Source: CBDFHF01 sp965247565 (GTDB taxonomy: Bacteria > Pseudomonadota > Gammaproteobacteria > Methylococcales > Methylomonadaceae). From it: a stretch of DNA of 64,000 nucleotides. The stretch is taken from positions 2,046,001-2,110,000 of the forward strand of contig CBDFHF010000003.1 in assembly GCA_965247565.1 (NCBI GenBank), read 5' to 3'. The notes under the pieces are model-generated. The model was not told the origin of the DNA. It ran no database searches and was given only the letters and a program-made list of their open reading frames with translations. Each line of letters begins with the position of its first letter. Position 1 is the stretch's first letter. Shown here piece after piece: positions 47,901 to 57,024 of the stretch. A program made the translations under genes and the position numbers.

Positions 47901-47983
47901 CCCAAGTCCCAAGTCCCAAGTCCCAAGTCCCAAGTCCCAAGTCCCAAGTCCCAAGTCCCAAGTCCCAAGTCCCAAGTCCCAAG
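47901..47983 (+). repeat. 7-bp tandem repeat (CCCAAGT) x ~12
   Basis: Eleven full copies of CCCAAGT plus a final CCCAAG run without a mismatch for 83 bp. The array starts 16 bp after GAATGGCGGCAG and ends 105 bp before the start of the PEP-CTERM-like gene. Such perfect short arrays arise by slippage and change length easily. Since seven is not a multiple of three and the array is non-coding, length changes would shift promoter or leader spacing. Confidence 0.95.
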
Positions 47984-48087
47984 CGGCTTTCGCCTATGTC
48001 TTGTTACGTCGGAGTACAAGTGGCTAGCACCAAAAACAAGTCGCCAAATAAGATGCCATTCATTTTAATCAAAAGGGAGTTAAGAAT

Positions 48088-48858
48088 ATGCAACAAACCA
48101 AAACCTTACTGGCTGCCAGCGCACTGCTCAGCCTGACCACGCTGACAGCAGAAGCATCATTAACCCCAGGCATTGCCGACGGTAAAAACGTGGTGTACAG
48201 CAGCGTCAGCAACATCACCTGGACCGGCGATGCCAACTTGCTGGGTACGATGATACAAAATCAAGGTTACGACACCGTCGTCAATGCCATCATTGCTGCC
48301 AGCCCGACCATCTCGGACACACCTAACCCCTACGATGGTTCCTACGGGAATTATGATGGCGACAATCGTCGGCCTTATTCGGGTGTTTACAGTCTATCCG
48401 CTGGGGATTTTAGCGACACCACTCCGGGACGAACCACTTGGTTTGGCGCCCAAGCCTTTTCTGGCTACCTTAACAGCATTAATTATGCGGGTTCTAGCCA
48501 ATGGGCCCTGCCATCTGCAAGCTTGCCATCTGATGGCAGCTACATGAATGGTGGCCAATTCGACCAGTTTGATCTCAACTACACTTCCGGGCTATTTACT
48601 AACCTGGGTGATAACATGGCGTACTGGTCTGGTACGGAGTATGCGCCAGAGTATGCGCCTACTAGTTTTTTTATCGCACTGTCCTACCACTACGCTCTTG
48701 GCGTCTACGACATCTTTCATAAGGACAACCGTAACTTTTATGCATGGGCAGTCAGCCCCGGACAAGTGGCCGCCGTGCCGGTACCGGGTGCAGTCTGGTT
48801 GATGGGTAGTGGCTTGCTGGGCTTGCTGGCTTCGAAGCGGCGCGGCAACATTGGGTAA
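48088..48858 (+). CDS. PEP-CTERM-like exported protein with DUF1566-like domain
   Basis: A 256-residue exported protein starting eight bases after GGGAG. It has a signal peptide (TLLAASALLSLTTLTAEAS). The C-terminus VPVPGAVWLMGSGLLGLLAS-KRR is a sorting signal of the PEP-CTERM/VPxPA-CTERM kind: motif, one membrane segment, basic tail, recognised by exosortase systems. The middle part (TWFGAQAFSGYLNS, WALPSASLPSDG, MAYWSGTEYAPEYA, FYAWAVSPGQ) resembles a DUF1566-type domain. Probably a surface or matrix protein. The exosortase is not in the window. Confidence 0.82.
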   Translation: MQQTKTLLAASALLSLTTLTAEASLTPGIADGKNVVYSSVSNITWTGDANLLGTMIQNQGYDTVVNAIIAASPTISDTPNPYDGSYGNYDGDNRRPYSGVYSLSAGDFSDTTPGRTTWFGAQAFSGYLNSINYAGSSQWALPSASLPSDGSYMNGGQFDQFDLNYTSGLFTNLGDNMAYWSGTEYAPEYAPTSFFIALSYHYALGVYDIFHKDNRNFYAWAVSPGQVAAVPVPGAVWLMGSGLLGLLASKRRGNIG

Positions 48859-49476
48859 TGCGGTTCTTCGGGTGATTGGGTACTTTTGTACCCGCAAGGG
48901 ACAGGCCGAGTCTGTAAGCCGCTAAAGTGGCAACAGCCTCGCTCTTTTTCCTTGGGGCTGTTCACGCCTTCGGTGGCTCTGATTCGTCCTCATTACCTCG
49001 TTCCGGTCCAACAAAGGGTCGGAGCTGGGTTCCAAATAACTTGACGCTGTGTCGAGATGCTATAAAGGTTTTCCTTTACGAAAACCCGCCTGGTGCTAGG
49101 GGCATCGGGGATTTATGACCTTTGAGTTACAATAAATCTTCACTTTGCTATGCTGCCTTTTCACTATTTTCAAACTCAGTAGCTTTTTAAGCTTTTTCCT
49201 GAAATCCATTTATGGCTGGTAATTTTAAGCATAAGAAAAATTAATAGAATCATTTCAAGACCTAAAGTAAGTACTTGAGGTAGCTGTTCGGCCTCCGTAA
49301 AGCATGATATCTAGCGGGTGTTTAATACCTGTTTAAGTTACTAATCCTAGTATCCCCGCGCTTGTCAAACGTCACTGTTTGGCAGTAATAATTCCAGGTT
49401 ATGATTAACTTGAATTCCGCAACCAGTCAACGATACTTGCCGCCTTGTGTCATCTCTTTTAAATTAAGGATACCCG
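48859..49476. other. Intergenic stretch, no gene seen
   Basis: About 620 bp between two exported-protein genes. TTGACG at 49041 and TATAAA at 49061 are spaced too closely (14 bp) for a confident promoter. No coding frame, IS end or RNA gene was recognised. Confidence 0.4.
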
Positions 49477-51312
49477 ATGAGAAATTTGATTTTTCCTAGT
49501 CAACTTCTATTATCAGCCGTTTTGTCGGTTTTGCTTTTAAACCAAAGTGTTCATGCGTTAACAACTAACCCTACCAGTCCAGGAAAAGTAAGATTTTTTA
49601 ATAATGCCAATTGGGAGTTTGACCCTTATCTAAACAATCCCAGTTTTGCGCAGCAAGATTGGATGAAAGATCACTATTATCGAATGGTTGTGCATTCGCC
49701 TTATTTCGATTCCAAAAACGCCTGGTATCCAGGTGGTTTGGCTTATCTCGATTCTTATGGCATTAGTACAAATGATCCCGTGGTAAACAGCCACCCGGAA
49801 TGGATTATGCGCGATGCGCAAGGCACTAAGCTCTATATTCCCTGGGCATGCCAGAACGGGGCTTGCAGTCAGTTTGCCGGGGATTTTAGCAATGCGGGCT
49901 TTCGGCAGTATATGGTTCAAAAAATGACGGCGATTATGTCTAAAGGCTATCGGGGTTTATGGCTGGATGATGTTAATTTTACTTGGCGTATCAGTGACGG
50001 GTATGAAAGGTTTGTTGCCCCCATTGATAGAAATACCGGTAAGGCAATGACGCTTGATAATTGGCGATTATATTTTGCCCAGTACTTGGAACAGGTTCGT
50101 GCCGCGCTACCGAATGCTGAAATCGCCCACAACATTATTTGGTATTCTGACGAACTGGATGCCCAAAATCCTTATATTAAGCGTGAGATTGACGCGGCGG
50201 ACTATATTAATCTTGAACGTGGTGGAAATGATGACGGATTAGCTGGCGGTGGCGGCACCTGGGGCTATGAAACTTTTTTAAGGTTTGTAGATTATGTGCA
50301 CAGTCGTGGTGCTGATGTGATTATCATGGATAACAGCCTGAGTGCTGCTACCAATACTCAGAAGCTTGAATACGGCCTGGCAACTTGGCTGTTAATTAGC
50401 CAAGGCAATGATCTGTTAGGTAACTTTGCAACTAATAGGCTGAGTTGGACTACGCCCAATAGTTGGTGGTCTGGTTACGATCTAAACTTGGGTAATGCTA
50501 GAAGTGGGCGTTATCAGTGGAATAATTTGCTGCGTCGGGATTTTGATTGCGGTATTGTTTTACTAAATCAACCCGGCATGGCAGCAAGATCTGTTACTGT
50601 TGGTAGTGGATATAAAAATATGAATGGCCAAGCAGTGACTTCAGTCACTTTGGTCGCAAAGCAAGCGGCGGTTCTGGTAAGTACTTGCAGTGGTGGTTCA
50701 ACCACAACAACTCCAACGCCCACTCCTGTTTCTAAACCTTCAGTTACTAAAACCTTCCAGCAGGGCGTCAATGGTTATAGTGGAGCCAGGGATACATCGA
50801 TTTTTAGTTCATCAGCTACTCGGAATACAGGCACATCTGCTTTCTTGTTTATGCAGGGTAAAACGATCAAACGTGCACCGTTACTGGCTTGGGACGTCTC
50901 TGCTATTCCACAGGGAGCAGTTGTTGAGAAAGTTAACGTTACCTTTAATACAACAAATCCAACCACAGAAAGTTATGAAATCTATCAAATGAAGCAACCT
51001 TGGGTGGAAAGCCAAGCAAGCTGGAGTAGCTATGCCAAGGGAAAAGCATGGAGTGTTGCTGGCGCAAATGGTTCGGCTGACAGAGGTACAACCGTTCTTG
51101 GTTCTATAAGTAGTAATGCATTGGGGCAGTTGTCGGTAAATTTTAATGCCAGCGGTCTGGCATTAGTGCAATCTTGGGTGAGTAATCCAGCGTCTAACCG
51201 TGGGATTTTTATCATGGACTATTTAGCCGCTAACAATTTGATCGTTAGCGCTAAAGAAACTTCGGTTGCCGCCAATCGACCGAAGCTTTCCATCACTTAC
51301 AAATTACCATAG
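49477..51312 (+). CDS. Exported putative glycosidase (GHL15-like) with CBM96/DNRLRE-like module
   Basis: A 611-residue secreted protein. It has a signal peptide (LLLSAVLSVLLLNQSVHA). The catalytic-type (beta/alpha)8 domain spans residues about 35-400: RFFNNANWEFDPY, MSKGYRGLWLDDVNFTWRIS with an Asp pair, AEIAHNIIWYSDELD, YINLERGGNDDGLAGGGGTW and ADVIIMDNSLSAA. This resembles putative glycoside hydrolase family GHL15 (PF14885). A Thr/Pro linker (TTTTPTPTPVSKPS) leads to a C-terminal beta domain (AFLFMQGKTIKRAPLLAWDV, YEIYQMKQPWVESQASWSSY, LVQSWVSNPASNRGIFIMDY) of the DNRLRE/CBM96 type. The substrate is unknown. Confidence 0.8.
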   Translation: MRNLIFPSQLLLSAVLSVLLLNQSVHALTTNPTSPGKVRFFNNANWEFDPYLNNPSFAQQDWMKDHYYRMVVHSPYFDSKNAWYPGGLAYLDSYGISTNDPVVNSHPEWIMRDAQGTKLYIPWACQNGACSQFAGDFSNAGFRQYMVQKMTAIMSKGYRGLWLDDVNFTWRISDGYERFVAPIDRNTGKAMTLDNWRLYFAQYLEQVRAALPNAEIAHNIIWYSDELDAQNPYIKREIDAADYINLERGGNDDGLAGGGGTWGYETFLRFVDYVHSRGADVIIMDNSLSAATNTQKLEYGLATWLLISQGNDLLGNFATNRLSWTTPNSWWSGYDLNLGNARSGRYQWNNLLRRDFDCGIVLLNQPGMAARSVTVGSGYKNMNGQAVTSVTLVAKQAAVLVSTCSGGSTTTTPTPTPVSKPSVTKTFQQGVNGYSGARDTSIFSSSATRNTGTSAFLFMQGKTIKRAPLLAWDVSAIPQGAVVEKVNVTFNTTNPTTESYEIYQMKQPWVESQASWSSYAKGKAWSVAGANGSADRGTTVLGSISSNALGQLSVNFNASGLALVQSWVSNPASNRGIFIMDYLAANNLIVSAKETSVAANRPKLSITYKLP

Positions 51313-51324
51313 CAGTTGTTCATG

Positions 51325-51360
51325 AACAGCACGCGGGGAAGTATTAACCCGCGTGCTGTT
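51325..51360 (+). terminator. Hairpin after the glycosidase gene
   Basis: AACAGCACGCGGG (51325-51337) and CCCGCGTGCTGTT (51348-51360) form a perfect 13-bp stem with a 10-base loop, 13 bp after the stop codon. The T run is short, but the position favours termination. Confidence 0.7.
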
Positions 51361-51416
51361 CTCGGACTATTTAGCGCCGTTGTGATGACGCGCCGAGTCT
51401 TGACAAGACGTTTTCT

Positions 51417-52205
51417 ATGATCGCAAAAATTCCTCCACCCTATCAGGGCAAACTAGCTGTGCTATACAGCGGCTTAGACGATATCACAGCTTTTCAACAG
51501 CTGGCGGATAAGCTAGCTATTCCTATAAGAAACGCTGGCGAAGTAGACTTAAATCAATATGAGCAATTTTTTTTAACTTGGCGTGACGGTTGCCTCAAGT
51601 TGTTAGATACCGACCTGTTAAAAAAAGGGGGTTTAACGGTTGAGATTGATCCGCGCGCCGGTGAACAGCGTTCATGGCCTGCGCCAAAAGCAGGTGCTTT
51701 GGCGCAGGCTCTGGGCCGAAAAACCAAAACAGTCGTTGATGCTACGACCGGTTGGGGGCAAGACAGTCTGCATATGTTTCGTATGGGATATGAGGTCACC
51801 TGCATGGAGCGTTCCCCAGTAATGGCAGTTTTGTTAGCTGATGGATTCAACAGGTTACAGCAATTAGTGTGGGTGAAAAGTCTAGGTTTACACTCACCAC
51901 AGCTACTTATCGGCAATGCGATTGAATTATTGACAGAGTTAGCAACCTCACCTGATTGTGTTTATCTTGACCCTATGTTTCCGCCTAAACGAAAAAAATC
52001 CGCTTTAGCAAAGAAGTCTATGGTGGTTTTACGTGATTTATTAGGTGATGACGAGGATAGAGAGCAGTTGTTTTCCGCTGCGTTTAGTGCGGCAGGGAAG
52101 CGAGTTGTTGTTAAAAGCCCCGATTATGCCGAACCCTTGAGTAGTAAGCCTAACGCCAGTTTTTACGGAAAATTGTTACGGTATGACGTGTATTTAAAAA
52201 ATTAG
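51417..52205 (+). CDS. rsmJ: 16S rRNA (guanine-N2) methyltransferase RsmJ
   Basis: A 262-residue methyltransferase that makes m2G1516 in 16S rRNA. SAM-binding motif VVDATTGWGQDSLHMFRMGY is followed by CMERSPVMAVLLADG and the catalytic-type VYLDPMFPPKRKKSALAKK. GLTVEIDPRAGEQRSWPAPK precedes the fold, as in the RsmJ family. Normal length. No close operon partner. Confidence 0.93.
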   Translation: MIAKIPPPYQGKLAVLYSGLDDITAFQQLADKLAIPIRNAGEVDLNQYEQFFLTWRDGCLKLLDTDLLKKGGLTVEIDPRAGEQRSWPAPKAGALAQALGRKTKTVVDATTGWGQDSLHMFRMGYEVTCMERSPVMAVLLADGFNRLQQLVWVKSLGLHSPQLLIGNAIELLTELATSPDCVYLDPMFPPKRKKSALAKKSMVVLRDLLGDDEDREQLFSAAFSAAGKRVVVKSPDYAEPLSSKPNASFYGKLLRYDVYLKN

Positions 52206-52570
52206 CAGATTTCCTGATGGTCAATTTGGCATCAATCACTTGCTTAAGTATTTCATCACCTTTGTAATCCCTCATCCGTGTTTTTTAGTCCAGTCTCTGT
52301 ATTTAGACTGATGAACTGATTTTCAATAGTGTCAATTCTAGAAAGCATAGTGCACTTAAGTGGTGCATTAGATAGATAAATTCCGCTTATTTGTGCAATG
52401 AACCGTTAGCCGCCAAAATCTATTTTGGCTCTAAAAAAATCGGGAAGCCCGTCAAATCTGCATCTGCAGGCTGTCATTATGAGTGCCTGCCTTCTGGCAT
52501 ACTAAATGCTAAATCTTAATTAACGCCTAATCAGCGTTATCAACCTCCTCATTTTTGGGTAGTAAGCTCC
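52206..52570. other. Intergenic stretch, no gene seen
   Basis: This 365-bp AT-rich region follows rsmJ. Small repeats of the GTGCACTTAAGTGGTGCA type at about 52351 are palindromic, but no gene or clear promoter is supported. Confidence 0.35.
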
Positions 52571-52608
52571 AGCGCTTTATGTCCATGTTTGGCTAAAGCG
52601 CTTTTTTT
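52571..52608 (+). terminator. Rho-independent terminator
   Basis: AGCGCTTTA and TAAAGCGCT form a 9-bp stem around a 14-base loop and are followed by seven T residues. It lies 365 bp past rsmJ and 125 bp before the next start. It may end a long rsmJ transcript or act as an attenuator-like element in the leader of the phosphorylase-kinase-like gene. Confidence 0.75.
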
Positions 52609-52732
52609 AGCTGAAAAATAGATGGATTTCGTTCATTTCCTATTTCCCATATCGCTGACCTGTTACCTGAATCCGTCTGACTATAATAATTAATGAATCA
52701 TGACCTTATCAATGTTTGCGACATTATCAACT

Positions 52733-55700
52733 ATGAAAGTTAATCATTCGACTGACCAACTAGATGCTTATTATCGACAGGTTCAGGAAATCATTCTAAA
52801 CAGGCAGGATTGGGTGAGCGGTTTACTACCGGCCAGCACTGCGGTGAATAGTCATGGTGACTATACCGACGCCTGGGTTAGGGATAATGTGTACAGCATT
52901 CTTGCCGTTTGGGGGCTTGCATTGGCTTATCGCAACAGCGGCGAACAAGAAGGGCGCACTTATTTGTTACAGCAAAGCGTGGTTAAACTCATGCGCGGTT
53001 TACTGACAGCCATGATGCGCCAGTCCGCCAAGGTGGAAAAGTTTAAACAGTCACAAAATCCCCAGGATGCCTTACATGCCAAGTACGATACTAAAACCGG
53101 TACAGTGGTCGTTGCCGATCATGAATGGGGGCATTTGCAGTTGGATGCGACGTCATTGTTTTTACTGATGCTCGCACAAATGATAGCGTCCGGGTTACGT
53201 ATTGTATTTACTATTGATGAAGTCAATTTTGTGCAAAACCTGGTGCATTACATTGCGCGCACTTATCGCACACCCGATTATGGCATTTGGGAGCGAGGTA
53301 ACAAAACTAACCACGGCGTGGCTGAACTTAATGCCAGTTCTATTGGCATGGCCAAAGCAGCACTCGAAGCGATGTCTGGATTTAATTTGTTTGGTGAAGA
53401 GGGTGGGCAGGCGTCCGTAATCCATGTGATCAGTGATGATATAGCCCGAACCCGGATTGCCCTGGAGTCTTTGTTGCCGCGAGAATCGATTTCAAAAGAG
53501 ACGGATGCGGCTATTTTAAGCATTATCGGTTTTCCGGCGTTTGCTGTGGATAATGAAGTATTGCGGGAAAAAACCGAAAATATCATTAAGGAGAAACTAG
53601 AAGGTCGTTATGGTTGCAAGCGGTTTTTATTGGATGGTCATCAAACGGTGATTGAAGACCATCATCGTCAATATTACGAACCGCACGAACTAAAGCAATT
53701 TATGAATATTGAGTGTGAGTGGCCGCTGTTTTTTTGTTACTTGCTGCTTAACAATCTTTTTGTGGGTAATCATGCAGAAGCTGCCAATTATCGACATAAA
53801 TTGGAGCAATTGCTGGTTGAGAAAAATGGCCATCGATTAGTTCCAGAGCTATATATTGTTCCTAACGAGGCTATTACCGCAGAAAAATCCCAACCGCACA
53901 GCCAGGACCGGGTCGCTAATGAAAATATTCCCTTGGTGTGGGCGCAAAGTTTGTTGATTTTGGCCGGACTAATTAAGGACGGGTTGTTGGATTGTGAGGA
54001 TATTGATCCATTAGGACGGCGCTTGGTTAAGCCACTTAAATCTAGTGTGCTGAAAATCGCCTTGCTTGCCGAGGATGAAGAGGTTCAGCATCAATTAAAT
54101 CAATATGGGCTTGCTACACAAACCTTGGCTGAGGTGTCACCCATTCAGGTTAGGGATGCCAGTGAGCTGGCAGAAGCTTACACTCATGTCGGCAGGAATG
54201 ACCGAATTGGTTTAACCGGTAGGCCTCTACGGCAATTACGTACGCTAGCTACCTCTAAATTGCTCGTTTTATCTGGTGAGCGATTAGTGTTTTTGCCGCA
54301 ATGTCTAAATCAAAAGGGCTTTTATCTGGCCATGGACAACCGCTTGTTGATTAAGCGTCTAGAGTCAGAGTTTTCTTATATTCATAACCATTGGGATAGA
54401 GAGGGTAACCCACTGTTGGTGATGACCATTAAACATAACATGCTGGGCTCTAACAATAGGCAAGTGCTAATCGAGTTTATCAAGCAGCTACAAGCTGGGT
54501 TTTGCCGGGAAGTTCCGGTAAAACTGGGTTTGTTGACGGAGTTTGTAACCGTTTCTAGCTATGAAAAAATCAACTATTTGCATGATTTCAAGTTTTCCGT
54601 AGCGTCTTGGGACAACAATGAGCGCCCGTATTTTCATGTTTTACCCTTCAGTAAACAGGGGTCTGAGCCGCTGGCTATTGATGTTTTAAACGAATGGGAA
54701 GTAAGTGACGACTCATTTTTAATTAATCAATTACGTACACAATATAATCTATACGCTCAGTTGGAAGCATTAAGTCTATTGGCTGGACGCTATGGAATAG
54801 ATTTCGATACGGGGTTGATAACAGAGACCGTTCGTGCTGCTCAACTGCGGGATTTACTTGAGGAAGTTTATTCTAGGGCAGGGGACTTGCATCTTTGGTA
54901 TATCGTTAGACGTTGTGCTGGTTTGCTCGGCAAATACGATATTAACCTTGAACAAGCTGCTACGGAAATTCTGGTGCGCCAACACAGCTTGACGGTAGGG
55001 CGGGCTTATAGTGGCAAAGCTACCCTGACACGCCCAACCGATTCTTCAGTCATCTTGCGAACTATTCGTGAATACAATAACAATGATGGCAATGAGCAAG
55101 TGCTGATTCAAGAATTGATTATGTACTTGGGTATTTTGATAAAGACTAATCCGGAGTTATTTACGGATATGCATACCATACGGGTTGGGCATATTTTGCA
55201 ATTGATTATTGTCAGGCAAAGCCGACAATCAAACTGTAGCGTCGACCAAGCTTTTAATTTGGTGTTATCACTCGCGCCTTATGAATTAGCTACACAGGTA
55301 CAAGAAACTTTGGTCGATTTTAGCAAGACGGAGAATCAGCTGGATCTGACAGAAACATTGCATTTTGCGGGCGCTTGTGGAGATTTAAATGGCGCCAGAT
55401 TTACTCATGGTATGAATCCTAAAGACCTTGGCGAGAATGAAAACTGGTATGAATGGCGAGAGCGGCACGGTAGTGTCGGTAGAGAAAACGAAGCGTTTTT
55501 TGCGAGTGTTTGGAATATTCTGCATCATTGTGACGGCCTAGCCATAGGCGACAAGTTTAACAGTAAGCGCCGATTGGATAGCAGTACAATACTGTCACAA
55601 ATGACCCAAGGTGAGCAAAGTTTCAAGCTGCATGTCAGTCATTTGCTTAACAAAATTCAAGCACCGGTTTATCGACAGCTAACGGTGGAAACGTTGCGCG

Positions 55701-55942
55701 CTGTTGCTTCAATTTTTCGTGATAATTCCCTGCATATTGATGATACTCTAGTTACTGACGTACTGATTGGGCATGCCGTTAGGTTGTGTTGGTTGCGAGA
55801 CAACCCAAACCATCTAAATAATTACGAAGAAAATGTCTCGCTGGCATGGCAAGCGTTTTATCGGTTAGCGCCGAATGAAGTGGCCAATGGTATTATCGAC
55901 GCGTTGGTTCATCTTCTTGATAATCATCAAACTTATGCTTAA
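52733..55942 (+). CDS. Phosphorylase kinase alpha/beta-like protein (GH15-related)
   Basis: A 1,069-residue protein from the ATG 52733 (family start MKVNHSTDQLDAYYRQVQEI), related over its whole length to eukaryotic phosphorylase kinase alpha/beta subunits. N-terminal GH15-like segments are GDYTDAWVRDNVYSILAVWG, WGHLQLDATSLFLLMLAQMI, YGIWERGNKTNHGVAELNAS and RYGCKRFLLDG. Middle-domain segments include IGLTGRPLRQLRTLATSKLL and LIQELIMYLGILIKTNPELF. A C-terminal block (MTQGEQSFKLHVSHLLNKIQ, APVYRQLTVETLRAV) matches the C-terminal part of the animal proteins. There is no kinase domain. WER is a candidate general-acid Glu. Glucokinase follows 11 bp later. A glucan-binding or glucoamylase-like role is inferred. 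Confidence 0.88.
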   Translation: MKVNHSTDQLDAYYRQVQEIILNRQDWVSGLLPASTAVNSHGDYTDAWVRDNVYSILAVWGLALAYRNSGEQEGRTYLLQQSVVKLMRGLLTAMMRQSAKVEKFKQSQNPQDALHAKYDTKTGTVVVADHEWGHLQLDATSLFLLMLAQMIASGLRIVFTIDEVNFVQNLVHYIARTYRTPDYGIWERGNKTNHGVAELNASSIGMAKAALEAMSGFNLFGEEGGQASVIHVISDDIARTRIALESLLPRESISKETDAAILSIIGFPAFAVDNEVLREKTENIIKEKLEGRYGCKRFLLDGHQTVIEDHHRQYYEPHELKQFMNIECEWPLFFCYLLLNNLFVGNHAEAANYRHKLEQLLVEKNGHRLVPELYIVPNEAITAEKSQPHSQDRVANENIPLVWAQSLLILAGLIKDGLLDCEDIDPLGRRLVKPLKSSVLKIALLAEDEEVQHQLNQYGLATQTLAEVSPIQVRDASELAEAYTHVGRNDRIGLTGRPLRQLRTLATSKLLVLSGERLVFLPQCLNQKGFYLAMDNRLLIKRLESEFSYIHNHWDREGNPLLVMTIKHNMLGSNNRQVLIEFIKQLQAGFCREVPVKLGLLTEFVTVSSYEKINYLHDFKFSVASWDNNERPYFHVLPFSKQGSEPLAIDVLNEWEVSDDSFLINQLRTQYNLYAQLEALSLLAGRYGIDFDTGLITETVRAAQLRDLLEEVYSRAGDLHLWYIVRRCAGLLGKYDINLEQAATEILVRQHSLTVGRAYSGKATLTRPTDSSVILRTIREYNNNDGNEQVLIQELIMYLGILIKTNPELFTDMHTIRVGHILQLIIVRQSRQSNCSVDQAFNLVLSLAPYELATQVQETLVDFSKTENQLDLTETLHFAGACGDLNGARFTHGMNPKDLGENENWYEWRERHGSVGRENEAFFASVWNILHHCDGLAIGDKFNSKRRLDSSTILSQMTQGEQSFKLHVSHLLNKIQAPVYRQLTVETLRAVASIFRDNSLHIDDTLVTDVLIGHAVRLCWLRDNPNHLNNYEENVSLAWQAFYRLAPNEVANGIIDALVHLLDNHQTYA

Positions 55943-55953
55943 GGGAAAATTAT

Positions 55954-56928
55954 ATGATATTAGCTGGCGATATTGGAGGTACAAAAACTGTTTTAGCTTT
56001 ATTGCGTAAAGAACCGGACGGCAATCTTGTATGTGCGCAGGAAGAAACCTTTGCTAGTCAGGATTTTGCCCAGTTTGACGATATTCTAAGCAACTTTTTA
56101 GGCGATGGTGTAACGATTACTTCAGCTTGTTTTGGCGTTGCAGGCCCCGTCGTTAATCAGCGTTGCCAGACTACCAATCTACCGTGGTTACTAGATACCG
56201 AGTTACTGAAGGTTAAATTAGGTACTCATCAGGTTAAATTACTTAACGATCTTGAAGCTATGGCCTTGGGTATGTTGCATTTGCCGGAACAGGATTTGCT
56301 GGAATTAAATCCCAATGCGGTTCGGCAAACGGGCAATATTGCTGTTATTGCCGCAGGAACCGGATTAGGTGAAGCTGTGCTGTATTGGGACGGTTACAAG
56401 CATCTTCCCATGGCTACAGAAGGTGGGCATACCGATTTCGCCGCACGTAACCCTCAGCAGGTTTTATTGTTTAATTATCTTAGCGAGTTTTTTCCCGAGC
56501 ATGTAAGTTGCGAACGACTTATTTCCGGTATCGGTTTTAGTCATATTTATGACTTTTTGCGTGCAGAAAATTTTGCTCCAGTCAGTGTTGCTGTTCCTGC
56601 GCAGCCTGATAGCACTCAAGATCGCAATGCCATTATTTCGCAACTTGGCGTAACGGGTGCTGATCCCTTATGCATTGAAGCGGTTAGATTGTTTGTTGAA
56701 TTGTATGGCGCTGAGGCCGGTAACTTGGCTTTAAAGTCACTGGCCGTGGGTGGCGTGTTCATCGGTGGCGGCATTGCACCTAAAATCCTGCCTGTTATGC
56801 AAAGCGGACAATTTATGAGAGCCTTTACCGCTAAGGGCCGGTTTGCTGGATTGCTTGGCAAAATCTCAGTTAAATTATCGTTAAACCAGCGAACTCCATT
56901 GCTTGGAGCGATGCATTATTTTGACTAA
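55954..56928 (+). CDS. glk: Glucokinase
   Basis: A 324-residue ROK-unrelated Glk-type glucokinase phosphorylating glucose with ATP. It has MILAGDIGGTKTVLALL (phosphate 1), CFGVAGPVVNQRCQTTNLPW, LLNDLEAMALGML (catalytic Asp), IAAGTGLGEAVLYWDG and the glucose-binding MATEGGHTDFAARNPQQ. The nucleotide-binding GGVFIGGGIAPKILPVM follows. It starts 11 bp after the phosphorylase-kinase-like gene behind AAGGGAAA, so it is cotranscribed. This points to release and phosphorylation of glucose from an internal glucan. Confidence 0.94.
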   Translation: MILAGDIGGTKTVLALLRKEPDGNLVCAQEETFASQDFAQFDDILSNFLGDGVTITSACFGVAGPVVNQRCQTTNLPWLLDTELLKVKLGTHQVKLLNDLEAMALGMLHLPEQDLLELNPNAVRQTGNIAVIAAGTGLGEAVLYWDGYKHLPMATEGGHTDFAARNPQQVLLFNYLSEFFPEHVSCERLISGIGFSHIYDFLRAENFAPVSVAVPAQPDSTQDRNAIISQLGVTGADPLCIEAVRLFVELYGAEAGNLALKSLAVGGVFIGGGIAPKILPVMQSGQFMRAFTAKGRFAGLLGKISVKLSLNQRTPLLGAMHYFD

Positions 56929-57024
56929 GTGGGTAGTGGTATTGGGAATATTTCAAAACGACATAAACGAAAGCTGGTTTTCAATTACCGAACTGCGTCC
57001 TTCCTTAGCGGCAAGATAAATGAT

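Noticed and set aside
47901..47983. CRISPR array
   Set aside because: The units are only 7 bp and contiguous, with no spacers and no cas genes; it is a simple tandem repeat.
47743..48136. Open frames running through the CCCAAGT array
   Set aside because: A 7-bp repeat without stops opens all frames of one strand; the peptides are only repeats of the array and have no start signals.
49041..49066. Promoter TTGACG..TATAAA
   Set aside because: The spacer is 14 bp, too short for a normal sigma-70 promoter, and no gene starts close by.
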